Origin: Pseudoips prasinana
Taxonomy: Eukaryota; Arthropoda; Insecta; Lepidoptera; Nolidae
Direction: 5' to 3'
DNA length: 64,000 nt
Assembly: GCA_951640165.1 (NCBI GenBank)
Contig: OX621234.1
Location: 23,316,549 to 23,380,548 of the forward strand
In this document: in pieces, positions 31,550 to 44,589 of the stretch
How the letters are laid out: each line of letters begins with the position of its first letter
How positions within the stretch are numbered: the first letter of the stretch is position 1
Made by a program: the position numbers and the translations under genes
Notes under the pieces: model-generated
The model's input: the letters and a program-made list of their open reading frames with translations, nothing else
What the model was told of the DNA's origin: nothing
Databases searched by the model: none

Positions 31550-34500
31550 AGTATCAAACCTACTTTTATATATAACGACAATTTTACTAAAAATATTGAA
31601 TACCGAGTCAAGTTGTGGACACAAATTGCCAAGCTGATTGTTATAAGTGATAAGAAATATAGTATTTATTGTATACCATACAATTAATGAAACCACTAAG
31701 TCACATTAATTAGAACCAAGGCAAAGATAGCTTCTGTTGTTGGTGCTATAGCACCTAAAGAAGATTTTAGTGTATTTAACAGTAGTTATCATGAACTGAA
31801 ATGCGTTATATTTTGCGCTAAATTTACTATGATTTGACATTTTGAGCACACTTTCCTTATAATGCATATTATGACGTCGCTCTAAATTATTGACTCAAGG
31901 TAGCCAATTGCTAGCTTTAAAAAAAAATAATATTCAGCTACTAGGCTCATTTTTTTTTAAAAGCTTCGTTGTAGTATTTGGCTTCTATTATTGCTCACTA
32001 TTTTTTAAGCTGGTGTATGGTGCACATGGTTTTCAATATTGTAAGCATAGTTTGCCCTTTCTCAAATACTTAACCCTAAAAAAAGTATAAAAGAAACTGG
32101 TCTGGTCTGTTATTTAGAGCTTTAGCCTAAATAATAATTAAAACATACACTCAACGCATAAATTTGAAAGTATTGTTAATACTTATTTAAACATTTAGTT
32201 ATTTATGTTAATATCGTTTTGATTCAATTTAATTGCTCAAATAAAATCAAAGTACAAAATAATTATTATTATTATTACAAAAACTTTACGTTGTATTTTT
32301 TTACAATATTAAATATAATATAAGAAATGATTTCCTGAAAATAGATTTTCAATCATTTAGAAATAAATTTGGTATTTTACACGTTAACAATTTATCTTAG
32401 CGTCTTCAATATCTCAAATATTAGCAAGATTCTGGTTTGAATAAAAAACATAAATAATTTTCAAATCGAGATATGTTAAGTATAGGATTGGGTTTGGTGT
32501 AAACATGATTCCATCGGATTTTCTCAATCAAAATATAATTATTAACTTCATTGCAAATCTGACAATAAATAAACTGTTATAAAAATACAATGCATCTCAG
32601 CTTATGCATCTTTGTTTTGTTACTTATGGTAATTGAACTATGTAAGGGTGATGCCATATATTTTTTTACTACCTATTTCTTAAAAAAATCGTTGCATTTG
32701 AATAATTTGAGCTTAATATTGATTATACTAATAAATATACTATAATCAAATCATACAGGTCGTGAAATATCAAGAAGCGAAATGAACAAAAATAATTATA
32801 AACGTTAATCGTAAATCTAGTTGTAATAGTTTGGTATTATTTTAATATCAGTATAATGTGTCATTCAGTTTATGTCATATGCGTCTAAACCTAAATTGGA
32901 ATTAATTAAATAAATAAATATGAATTAAATTAAGTTATAATATAAACGTGCGCCATTTTTCCTGGTAGACCACACGTTCTATCTATATGCCATTAGATTT
33001 AATGATGATGCTAACATTTTCCCGTCTTATTGATAGGCAAGAATTCTTTACTATGATACAACATTCAATAGTATGGTGAAACAATCCCAGTCTCTGTGTC
33101 CTTTGTGTAACATAGTTGGAATACGGGTCTATATTATTATACCGTGTATGTCGCAACTGGGGTGATGGCGGAGGACGTGTTTACGTTTCGTCTGCGGTTT
33201 CGAAACCTTACAGCGTCGACAAGTATCTTCGAAGGCTTCTGCCTAAACTTATCAGCGTTCGTTTAAGTTTAAACTATAAACATTAATTTACTTCTAGGAA
33301 TTTGCTGTTTCAAGATGGCGAATACTTAAAGTCACGATTAATATCAGATAAATTGAGATTTATATAGACAAACACTGTTCACAGAATTTGTCATTATGCG
33401 AACGAAAACCGTTTAAAATAATGTGTCGTTATTTTAAATTAACTGGATATAACTAGTTCCATCTAGCTCGGTGTTGTTCACATTGCCACCGTGAAGAAAC
33501 ATGCAAGTGGTCACAGTGTTACATAATTTCTTAGAGTTTAACTTGTGTTTAAATAACACTGCTAAATTTTATATTCGTCGGAGGATCAAAGCAGTTAGGT
33601 GTGTTTCAGATTTAGATGTTATCAATCTTTGGTAGAATATCAGACTATAAACCAATTTGGAGAACAGACTCGAACTGGAAGAGTGAAGAGTGACTTTATT
33701 ATGATAATGAACTCATTATATGTATAGTTTCTTCATTTGTAACACTTCTGCTACAAAAAAACATGTGTGACTGTATTATGTGACTCTTCGTAAGAATCTA
33801 CCCACGTCATTTGTAGAATAACGCTAAACGCATTTTGTATCGGTTATGGACCACGGAATAACAGTCATGGAAAGTGAAAATTATTTTTCGCGTATTTGAT
33901 AAACAGATCTCGTTAAATTTCAAAGAAACATTGATTTCATTCAACCATTCTATTTAAATGACACGTTTTATTACACATTAACACATGATGAAATTAATTT
34001 TAATTGAATTTCAGCTAACATTTTATTAGCCATATTTAATATTTGAACTGTGAACAAACTGCTTACTAATTAAATGGATTGACAAAATAAATGTATGAGT
34101 AAATGAGATTTACTTTGCAACAAATTACAACTCTGCAAGGCAATTTATAAGTTTATTTCATAATAGATACCTGCATTATTATTGGCAATGTGCTAACATA
34201 GTTTTAACGCTCCTGGTTGAGTTTCTACTACATAGGTATAGTTTATGCGCAAATACAGCATTCTCTTTTTTCTCTGTCGCTCTTGTAACAAGAAAGGAAG
34301 GCTGGACAGAATTCATTTTCTTTCTGATTTTTTTTGTCTTTCTGATTAAATATTATTAATCATTCAAATATTAATAATTCTAGGTAAAACTTTTCTTCAC
34401 GATATTTGCTTTTTGGGCCCATCTAGAACTTTGCTTCATGATTTGTGGCAGCCTATATTGTTATATAAAAAGAAACTAGAAAATATTTATCTATAATCTG

Positions 34501-35840
34501 CTCTTGTGGCAACGAAATGAATGTTGTTACTTATAGTTTAGTATTTTTTGTAAGACCAAACTGCCTTTAAATGATAATCTAAGCAGCCCACTTCATACAC
34601 TACAGGTCATGCGCTGATGTCCGTAGACAGTGAATAAAAATAAAGCCTTGTGTAGTTAACTATAAAATAAATCTTAAATTCGGTTTGTTTTATGGTTAAA
34701 AGTAAAAAAATATAAAAATCTTAATGTATTAACCCCGTGTAAGATACTTCGTAGACGACTGATATGGTCCATACGGCTACTTAATTGGCTATGTAATGCT
34801 AAATTGAATTCGTTTTATCCGAGATATTACTCGCCCCGTCTTAATTTTTTAGGATATTTACACATATTAAAAGCCTAATAAGCAGTATGAAAAAACATTT
34901 TAAATGAATAAATTTATGTTCAACTTTTTGCTCCTTCAATTACAAACTTCTGTTGAGGATCCTAAGCATTTGAAATTTTTTTCGTTTTCTCCTTAGACGT
35001 GTATTTAAACTGTATGGTTGGTTATGGTTTAACTTATATAGGCTTTATTCTTTATTATAATTAGTCAAATAATTGATGTTAGAGTGAGACTATAGGTAGT
35101 CTTAGTTTTGCAGTCGCAAAGTTATTTTAAAGCCAACAGTGGATTAAATGTTTTAATTTTTCTTCGTAGTTTAGCAAATACCCTGCAATTGGCATAAAGT
35201 CACAAGTTACTAAGAGGTAGGTTACCTACGCGGAGGCGATGCGTTCATGAGGCCTATTGTGGACGCAACATTAATTAATTCAAGTCAGCAATACGTGACA
35301 GTGCCAAGCTAATCATTACTCTCCTGTTTATGAGATAGCACGGATGTTAGCATATTTTTACTTGTTAGCATATTGTTTTACTACCTATTTGCTGTCGGTT
35401 CTATACAAGTTGTAGAAAAGGCCTTATAGTACATACAATCTACTATAAATACTTTTCTTCAACATTTACACATTCCAAAAAGTAATAAAATACTGTCATA
35501 CATGATTTTGATCTAGTATAACAAACATACCTAAAGATTCAGCATTAAGAAAATAAGTATCAACGTGATCTATGCAAAAATCTCTAACTTTTTATATGTA
35601 GTTAGTAGTATACAAATCTAGATTGAAGCTATATTGAAGTAGAATTGCGAAATATTATATAATATGATTATTTGATTCGGTAATCAGTGATAAATGATTC
35701 AAATTACCCTGATAGATGATTGAAATTACCCTTCAACACTGGCTCCTAAATTTCGGATATATGTATCTGAATATAAAAAAAACAGGAAACAAAATCATTT
35801 TTCATTTTCATGCCTTTAATTACGAAAATATTGTCAAGCT
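31550..35840. other. Long stretch with no recognised gene
   Basis: AT-rich unique-looking DNA. The only notable spot is 33130-33270, which is less AT-rich and contains ATGGCGGAGGACG at 33165 opening a 33-codon frame, and TATCAGCGTTCG at its end. Consistent with intronic or intergenic DNA. Confidence 0.4.
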
Positions 35841-35852
35841 CGAATGTTGGAA

Positions 35853-35946
35853 TATTGAAAGTGAACCTTATGCTTTTGTGATAAAGTTGATAATCTATAA
35901 AAGAAATTTGACAGATTGGGGTAGCCGGATGTGCTGGCGTCTGTAC
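35853..35946 (+). mobile_element. Half copy of the 16164-16304 foldback MITE
   Basis: The middle (ATTGAAAGTGAACCTTATGC) and right arm (35904-35945, with GATGTGCTGGCGTCTGTAC) match 16214-16304 closely. The left arm is missing, replaced by unrelated DNA, so it was broken after or during insertion. Confidence 0.8.
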
Positions 35947-35984
35947 ATAGAAATGGTGAATGATTAAACGTAATACTTGAAGAT

Positions 35985-36228
35985 CATGCCTGGCCTATTG
36001 ATTTAGTATCATAGTAGGTTTGATCCCCACCCAGCAGGACAAATCTTTGTGTGATGAGTACGATTATTTGTTCTGTGTCTATGTGTAGTTTATCTATAAT
36101 ATAATATACACGTATTTTGAAATATACCTATAAGTACGTTTCTCAGTTACCTGGTTACCATAGTGCGTACGGGTATGCCTAGTTTGGGAACAGATTTCAG
36201 TGTTTTGGTTGTCCCTATATATTTGACT
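35985..36228 (+). mobile_element. Diverged SINE copy
   Basis: GATCCCCACCCAGCAGGAC, TTTGTGTGATGAGTACGA, ACCATAGTGCGTACGG and TAGTTTGGGAACAGA correspond in order to the 676-935 SINE. The B box has changed (GTTTGATCCCC) and the A box is hard to see. It runs into a family C repeat with no gap. Confidence 0.7.
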
Positions 36229-36405
36229 AGCTGTACCCCGCGGTTTTACCCGCGTTAAAAATATAAATAATAGCGTATGTGTTAGTTCAGGGTGGAGGAT
36301 CCATACCCAAATTTTAATAAAATCGCTCTAGCTATTTTGACGTGAAGAAGTAACAAACATAGACACTCACAAACTTTCGCCTTTATAATATTAGTGTGAT
36401 TTTTT
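36228..36405 (+). repeat. Family C short repeat
   Basis: GACTAGCTGTACCCCGCGGT to the AT-rich end CTTTATAATATTAGTGTGAT. Very similar to the copy at 44403-44585, in the same orientation. Confidence 0.8.
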
Positions 36406-39400
36406 GTCTAATTTGGAATCCTTTAAAATTGTTCCTCTATAGGCTCCCTTCCATTGTCATATATTTAAAATTAAAATGAATAAATTATGAAACTCTGTAA
36501 CCTTTTCCGGTATATTTTGTTTCACTTTGAAATCTCTTCTACTTCAATTGCTGCATTATACTGTAAGTATGAGCAATATACCTATACATAATACAGAGTA
36601 GGTAGGTTTACTGAATTGTTTTCTTCAACTAACATGTACCTACTGAAACTGACCATTCATTACAAAGTTTCTTGAAAACTGTTTAAACATTATAACTTCT
36701 CATTGATTGAATAAGAGTCTAAGTTAGATAATGTTCTGTTTAAAATGATTTATGCTTAGTAGGATCAAGATAAATGTTTATACATATACAAAATGTAACT
36801 TAATTAACGTACATCCTGAAAATAGTTTGTACAGAATCGTTTACTGAATCGATTTATATCATTTTTAATATAGATAATTTTTTATTCCAAAAATAATTAT
36901 AACTATTGTCATATTACTGTCAAAACAAATTGAAATGGACCGTAAGTCAAAGTAATAAGACTTTTTAAATCGCAGTTTTATTTGCATTCATACAAATTCC
37001 ATCATTCAATACAAAATAAAGAAAAATAAACTTTATTTCAAGAAACAAATTTAGTAAATAACCATGCATATATATGTTATATTAAAAATTCAGTGTATGT
37101 ATTATGATTACAACATAATATTCTAATTGGGGTGTTTGAGTGTGTGCGTGAATTATGTTACATGTTGTATACACTGATATGTACTTGGCTTGGAGACTTT
37201 ATATATTAAGATATCAACTATATATTTCCATACTTAGCTTGTCCGGTGTTAAACGGCAGCCACACGTGGTACATAAACAACAGAATAAGTATGCAGAGTT
37301 ACGCGGGATAAGTTATTATGTAGTAGATCACAAGGGCTTTTAGCCGACTAAATATATATATCCAGGTATTTAGATGAATGGTATGGAAACTGCTACCAAT
37401 TGTTCACATGATTCAAAAGAATGATACAGAATACGAACCGTAAACACATGAAAAATATTTTTCATGACAGCATTATTGAGATTTACCAGAAGTGCCTAAG
37501 AACAGAAGTTCTGTAATTACCTGTCATTCAAATTTATTGTTTATTTTTAATACAAAATGGTTTAATATCAATAATAGGTAATATGATTTATGTACCGTAG
37601 GTACTTTGTATCTTTCTAACTGATAATTGCTAAGATCTAAAAGGTCCTCACTTTTTAAAACTAACCAAGTATGCGTTAAAAAGATATAAAGTGTAATAGT
37701 TGGAAGAAAAATCACTGAAAATATTTGCAGAAGATTGTTAAACCAAATCAAACATTGATAATATAAGAAAAGTAAAATGATTCACGCAGATATAAGATAA
37801 ATTGAATTACATTGTTTCATCTGTATTTTCTATTTTTATTTTAATACAAACTAAGGTGATACTACTGATGAACTGTATCTGTGTATGTATAACTGTAGAT
37901 GTACTCTATATCTACCAGTAAAAATACGAATTTATTTTCAATATATTGCAGTAATATATGGCGCTAGTTTTTGCACATACCTGACATAAATATTATGATT
38001 GATGGTTCATTTATTCAAAATAATGTAACTTTAAACACAATTATTAATGAAATATGATAGAAGCCAGTGTTTATGCATACTCTTTTTTGTTCAGATATTA
38101 TTTCCCAGGTTATTTTGATCTTATGAACACTCCTATTGCTGGCTGGAACCGGTCTCGTACTCGTATTTGAGATAAGCGAAAGAACTGGTTATTTGAGTGC
38201 GTCGCCCGTATGTGGATTTGGCAATGTAGGCAAATGCACTTGAACATTCAGTCAAGGCTCCATTTATTTAAAATAAACAACAATTTACATTTATAATATG
38301 ACCTATTTAACCGGAATCAAGAGAAAAATCTTTCTTTACCGTAGAATATTGTAACATTTGATTGCATATGAATATGTTCTGATTACAAAAGAAAGTAATT
38401 ATTTTTCCTTAGCGATACCTTATCCAATATAGGCAATTATTTATGTAACAATATGGATTTCGGTATAGTCAGGACAGCGATACATTTGGAAAACAAGTCC
38501 TAAGTGAAATTTCAAAACTAGACTTATGTAAGAATTTACGTTGTTTTGTTGTAGAACTTGAATAAATATTATTTATGGTTTTGATAAGAAATTAAGTGTA
38601 TTTTCAAGTACAGCTGGTATAGTTCGTAGGTTTTTGTTGATTGCTTCGTTTGTGTAGAGGTAGCGCGACCCAAAGATAATGCACTTCCTGAATTTAAATC
38701 CTTAGCTAAAGTTTTACTGCGATTTTACTATCAATAAATTAGTAAATTAGCCTCCACCTTCTGCGCAAAAATATACCAGTGTATGCTCATACGTTTGTGC
38801 CTAAATTAATATAATATAACAGGTCCCGCGCAGATGGCTACTTTGAGTGATTGGCTACCATGTCCGAAATTCGGGCAGGAGGACATGATTATTAGTATTT
38901 GTTGTTTGAGAATATGGACATCGATCAGGTGAGATTGACGTGTGCTCTTTCCTTGGCTTCAGACGCAGTGAGTGGCGCCGCCAAGAAAGAACCGTTAGTG
39001 TATAGAGTGTATCTGCCCACGGTATCCTGTTCGCATCGTGATCTGAGTTTCTAGGTTAACTTATGTTAGAGACGAAAACTCGTTAGTAAAACTTATACGA
39101 CTAATTTTTTCTGATATCGTCTAATTTATTTTACATGTAAATGAGCATTATTCTTTTAAGTTTAATGCTTATGTATGTATGTCCTGAATATATGTAGATA
39201 TATGTCCGGTGTAATATAGGAGCAGGTTTTGCTACCTTCAATATTCAGATCAGGTTAATATAGAATGTAGGTACATAACTACTCGATTTCTTGCATTCCT
39301 TTTGCAGAATTTACAAAAGCCAACCTTTTTTTATTACGATAATGGCCCTTGAAAGGGAGTTGCCTCGAAAACGTGAGTGTAATACTGATAAATTTGTTGT

Positions 39401-42400
39401 ATTTTATTACAACCTTCAAGACGAACGTTTCCACCTGCACTTGGACCTCCCGGGGGCTCATTGCTACCTCAACTAGGTCAAGGCAGAAAACGTTTAGCAC
39501 ATCGCGCGAAGCAAAATGTCACAAAGTGATGCGAACTCATCTGCCCAATTCGGAGCTTACGAATACTCGGTCAATAATCTGTTTATTTAATGATTCTTTA
39601 CTCATATATGAATAAATAGTAGGTATACTTACTGATAACAGTTTATTACGTTAGTAAACATCAGTAGTGTCCCATATATTTTTTCTAAACTCGTCAAACA
39701 CGTATGACTTGTCCGCTTTCCTTATTAGCATATTACAAACGGTGACAAATAATACACACTAAAAAGTTGAGACGGAACCCTCTCTTGCTCCGGTGTTGAT
39801 ACTAATTAAGCGATAAGAGTTCAGTGGTAAAACAGTTATCGTAATGAACAGTAAGAGATAGGAACAGGTTCGAGGTCGACTCCAGTCATTAAGATCGTAG
39901 TCCTTATCGTGAGTTCATTAGTTAAGCACGTAGAGTAGACAGATGAGAAATTGTTAGAATATTAAATACATGCTTTGTGCAATAAAGATTTCGAGCGGTT
40001 AAGTGTGATTGAGGAAAAAGACAATTTATGAAAAGGAATTTATTTAGGAAAAGGTTTAAAACTTTTAATTATAATTATAAAAAAATATAGAATACAACGA
40101 AGTTAGCCAGCACTAGCTACGGCCGCGACTCCGTCCAAGTGGTATTAACGTGTAAAAAACGTACGTTGCACTATGTTGCTCATCTGCCCCTAAAAATTTG
40201 CGACAGTGATAATTTAGAAGCAGTGGGTTATTTATGTGAGGCTCAAACATACAAATATACACTGTAACCTTTACATACAGCTTTAAAAATGCAAAACATG
40301 CGACAAATACATGAAACGAAAAACAACGTACAGTTTTTAACATTCTGGCAATTCTGTTAAGGCTATTGATATATTGTAAACTGCATTCTAGACAGAGGTA
40401 CATAAAAATATATCGTAAATAGTGCGTACAAAATCCTACAACTTCACACCGCGTAAAACGCTAACGTCTACTGTTTACTTGGCAAACTGATTATCCCCTC
40501 CAATAAATTTTCTACCTTACAAAAGGTAAATAATCCCTATAAACCCATGTGAGTTATACAGCAGAACCCACGCAAAGCATAATAGTGCATATGGGCATCT
40601 TAAAATTAAATCTACCCCAATCTTAGAAGTACACTGTAAGTGTTTACATAACTTGCTAAATTACCCAGGTATTTAAGATTTTGTTCCAAATTGGCTTAAC
40701 TTCGAAATAGCTTCACTACTTATAGGAAAGAGACCATTAATGAATTTACAAACTTGTATGTAACGTACCTGTTTATCTCTTTGTGAATATGTTATTTTCC
40801 AGGGAATTAGCAAGCTTCAGAGCTCGTTTACCCCAAGTGCCATTGTAGGTCTTAGAAGATACAGTAGTGGCAATGTGTGTGAGCGATATTAATTGCTTGT
40901 GTGAGCCTATAGGTGGTATAAGTTATTTGCGCTTCCACCCAGTGTAGAGGACATATTTAAGGAGGTCTTGCTATTATTAACCGTACCAAGAAATTACGTT
41001 GTAAATTTTTGCCACGTGATTTGACAATTTTATTCAATTCACAACTTGTGGCAAGGTTTTCCGCTCTCCTCAAACGGAAGAGGAAACCCCAATTTATAGA
41101 AGTTATATGAAGTTGCATTATATGAAATGTATTGAATTTGCCTACATAGTTTATTGAAATTTTTTGCTACGATATTTGTTCTACAGTGTACCTAAACTGA
41201 ATAACTAAATGTAATCCTTATTGAGAATAATTATGAACTGAGCCTCTTATTAGTATTATGAAGGGTCACTAGGTACACTTTGAAGGGGCTCACGCAATTG
41301 GCACCTACGGTATATGCCATATTTGAAACTCAATATTTAAATCTTTAGATTAAGAAGATAATATAATACATTTTTTACTAAACTTGGGTTGATGGAAATG
41401 AACTGCTAGTATGTTTCTTACATGCATAAATAGGTACCTTAAATATTCACTAATAAAAATAATGGTTTAACTATGTAACAATTAAGTACTTAACAACTTA
41501 AGTAAAGTAAAACGTCAACATGATTTTCTCATACAGAAACACGTAAAGATTTATTCTGTTTCAGTTATTTACCTTTACCTAAACAATTGGTATATATTAA
41601 AAACCGCTGTGTTCCTCGAAGACTTAAATTTTAAACAATTAAATAATCACTAACTTATATGTATAGTATTTTGCATTTTTATACGTATCTAAATAATTCA
41701 ATCGCCTAAACAGGTTATAAAAGTCATAAGGACTGCTAGCACAATTCAAACCGTAAACTCTAGTTACTGTAAATAAATAAGTTGTATTTTTTTTGTGTGG
41801 CGTTAGGTACATATTAGGTTTTATAAAAATTCCGTAACACATATCCGTATTAATGTGTCCAAAAATAACGGCAGTTATTATGATTTCCAGTTCGGTGTCG
41901 AGATCTGACGCATAGATTATTAATTCAGTATAGCATGCCCTAGAATACCTAATTGTAATTTTTACTATATGGTAAGTGTACAATCGGCAATTTTACACTT
42001 ACAGTAGTTAAGAATAAATGAAATCCACAGAATAATTCATACTTCCATTCAAACTAGTCTCCTCTAGAACTAATTGTATGACAAATGAGTCGCTACCTTT
42101 TATGGTTTCCAAAATAACCAACAACCGGCACTGATCGGACTTTGGTGTTAAGAACATGTTCAATAACACAGTTACGCGTTAATATATTGTCTATTTGCTA
42201 CAAATGTTCACGGTAGTTCAGTTTCTGTGTCAACTAGTTTACTAAATACTCCTCAACGTTCTCAATAAACATAAGGACACCTAGACAGTATCATTACAAT
42301 TTACAAGGTTTCACAATATTACGGTGCTGAAAGTATTTCACATTTTCCTTACGTATTTAACATCTCCATAATCTTCTACATAACTAGAAACATTCGTTAT

Positions 42401-42950
42401 TTTATAGGCACTTAATTATGTTGTTATTTACGAGAATATTTTACTTGAATATTTAGTTGTAAGACAGTTTTTAGATCATGTACGTACATTAATTGGTTTT
42501 CATGAAATTACATTTCAAGGTAATAATAAGTTCGGCATATACATTATACATATGTCCATATTCCGCTTAGATTTTGCTAGTTAAAGGGTGTTCTAATATT
42601 AGTTTAAATGAGAATGTATATAAATATTTACGAGCACATTCTTACTGTTTCTAACATAACTGCTTAAGTCTGGTTTATTAATTGCATGCTTATCTAGTGG
42701 CAGCTATTAGGTGTGGATTTTTACAATCAATCGTTCCACTTCCTCGGAGTTAATGAGGAAGTAGGTAAAATTTGGGTCACAGTTGTGTAAGATCATCTTC
42801 GTCTTGAGAAAATGTTTTTGTTTTGTTTAGGTATATTGATTGGATGTGACGTTCAGAATGCATCATTAAGATTCGTTTTGATAGTGGAATTTCTATTATA
42901 TTAGTCATCGGAAGTATCAAAAATGTATTTACTATGTTAAGACAATATGT
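36406..42950. other. Long stretch with no recognised gene
   Basis: About 6.5 kb of AT-rich DNA without a repeat I can name. Less AT-rich pockets lie at 38820-39060 and 39760-39900. The latter has AGTTCAGTGGTAAAACAG and ACAGGTTCGAGGTCGACTCC about 40 nt apart, like weak A and B boxes of a tRNA-derived repeat. All ORFs are short and unconvincing. Confidence 0.4.
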
Positions 42951-42954
42951 TTAA

Positions 42955-43012
42955 ATTGGAGAGGTCTTTGTTCAGCAGTCGACGTCTTTCGGCTGATATG
43001 ATGATGATGTTA
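42955..43012 (+). repeat. Family A LINE 3' end
   Basis: GAGAGGTCTTTGTTCAGCAG, TCGACGTCTTTCGGCTGATA and (TGA)n. Only the last ~55 nt of the element are present. Confidence 0.75.
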
Positions 43013-43474
43013 TATATATGGCCTGTATTTTTTATTTTAAATTATATTATTGTCTTTATAAAACGTAAGTGAAGTTGTTATGTAATTAATAAAGAAAATT
43101 AAAAAGCTATGGAATTTGGGAATACCTAACGTTTAGACTTTTTTTTTATATTGTGATACCCCAAAAAATCATTATATGCCTATTGTTAATTTTATCAAAA
43201 TAGTTGAAGTCATTTGTAACAATAATAAAATATGATAAATCTACAGATACATTTGTATGTATTAAGGGATTTTTGGGGTTATTTGCTACCCGTTCATCTT
43301 GTATTATTTTTGATAATATTTCTTATTTTTAAAACGTTGTAGTCACATTATAATTTTTTTAAAACAATGTGCCATTAAAACATAATTTATTAAGGTTAAA
43401 TTTTATTGCATAATCGAAAAAAATATTTCATTTAAATACACCCAATAAAGATTCGAAGTTAAAAAAGTACACAA

Positions 43475-43534
43475 GTTACAAACTTTCACCCCTAGTTTCT
43501 TAGTGGTAACTAAGGTGGGATGAAAGTTTGTAAC
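43475..43534. repeat. Hairpin with 14-bp core stem
   Basis: GTTACAAACTTTCA (43475-43488) and its perfect complement (43521-43534) flank a loop that itself carries AGTTTCTTAG/CTAAG partial pairing. It lies 21 nt from a second, perfect hairpin. Confidence 0.75.
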
Positions 43535-43555
43535 TGACCCTATGGGACCTTAAGT

Positions 43556-43601
43556 ATCATTTTCTACAGGACTGGGTATGCCCAGTCCTGTAGAAAATGA
43601 T
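43556..43601. repeat. Perfect 21-bp hairpin with 4-nt loop
   Basis: ATCATTTTCTACAGGACTGG plus G (43556-43576) is followed by TATG and its exact complement (43581-43601). There are no mismatches, which suggests recent origin or an active constraint. A pre-miRNA would usually have a larger loop and longer stem. Confidence 0.9.
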
Positions 43602-43609
43602 TTAGTCCA

Positions 43610-44400
43610 TGCATCAAATACTCTATCTAGCCTCATCTGAGTAACTAGCCAGTTTAAGCTGGAAATGAAAACATGTTGTGATCGCTAAATAATTAATACA
43701 TTGCTATACACAACTCGTCCACAGTTGAGTAAATACAGCAATTGTTCCTAGCTCATCAAAACATGATTGCCGCGGTTCGAGGTAAGCGGGATTACTGATC
43801 GTAAATTGATATGCAACTTATACGCGTTAGAGTAAAACATAAGCCAAGAGGTAGTATAAATAATTATAATCCGTAAAATATAGATTGGTATCATAAATAA
43901 TGCCATATAAAAAAAATACGTGGCTCCTCTTACGAATGTACAAAATACTTATCAAAATGAATTGTATAAAATTTGTCGCACAATCTGCTCATAGAACTGG
44001 ACAGGTAATAGTGCATTAATTTACGATAGGTACATATATGCAAATAAAATTTACCTTTCTTACACAATTTAGTATATTAGTAAAGAAAGAGATTCTTTTG
44101 TGGATTAGTCTGTGCTACAAGTTATTTGTGGATAGGGTAGAAAAATAAGAATATTCTTCAAATATTTACATATTTTCGTTATTATTACGTATTTGACGTA
44201 ATAATGATAACTAAATCATGATCTAATAAAAAAATTCTGAACTCATTGTTTGTAGTACTTATTTTTTACAAATAAACATTGATCACACGTAAAAAATTTA
44301 AAATAAATATTAGTCTATGGTACAACACGCGTTCAAAAAGTATATCATATCAGAACACTTGCGAGGACAGTTAATACTCTGAATTAACAGCATTCTATGT
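43610..44400. other. AT-rich DNA, no gene recognised
   Basis: Nothing supportable was seen in this stretch. Confidence 0.5.
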
Positions 44401-44402
44401 AT

Positions 44403-44585
44403 AATGCCCCGCGGTTTTACCCGTGTTATCCTTAATATTAATTAAAGCCTATGCGTTAATCCAGGGTGTCGGCTAACTCCATACCAAATTTTATTAAAAT
44501 TGCTCCAGGCGTTTGGACGTGAAGAGATAACAAACATACAGTCACACACTCACAAACTTTCGCATTTATAATATTAGTAGGATAT
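44403..44585 (+). repeat. Family C short repeat
   Basis: CCCCGCGGTTTTACCCGTGT and TTATAATATTAGTAGGATAT. The first few bases of the usual ACTAGCTGT end are missing or mutated. Confidence 0.75.
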
Positions 44586-44589
44586 GATA

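Noticed and set aside
43556..43601. microRNA precursor
   Set aside because: The 4-nt loop and 21-bp stem are too short for a typical precursor, so it is kept only as a hairpin.
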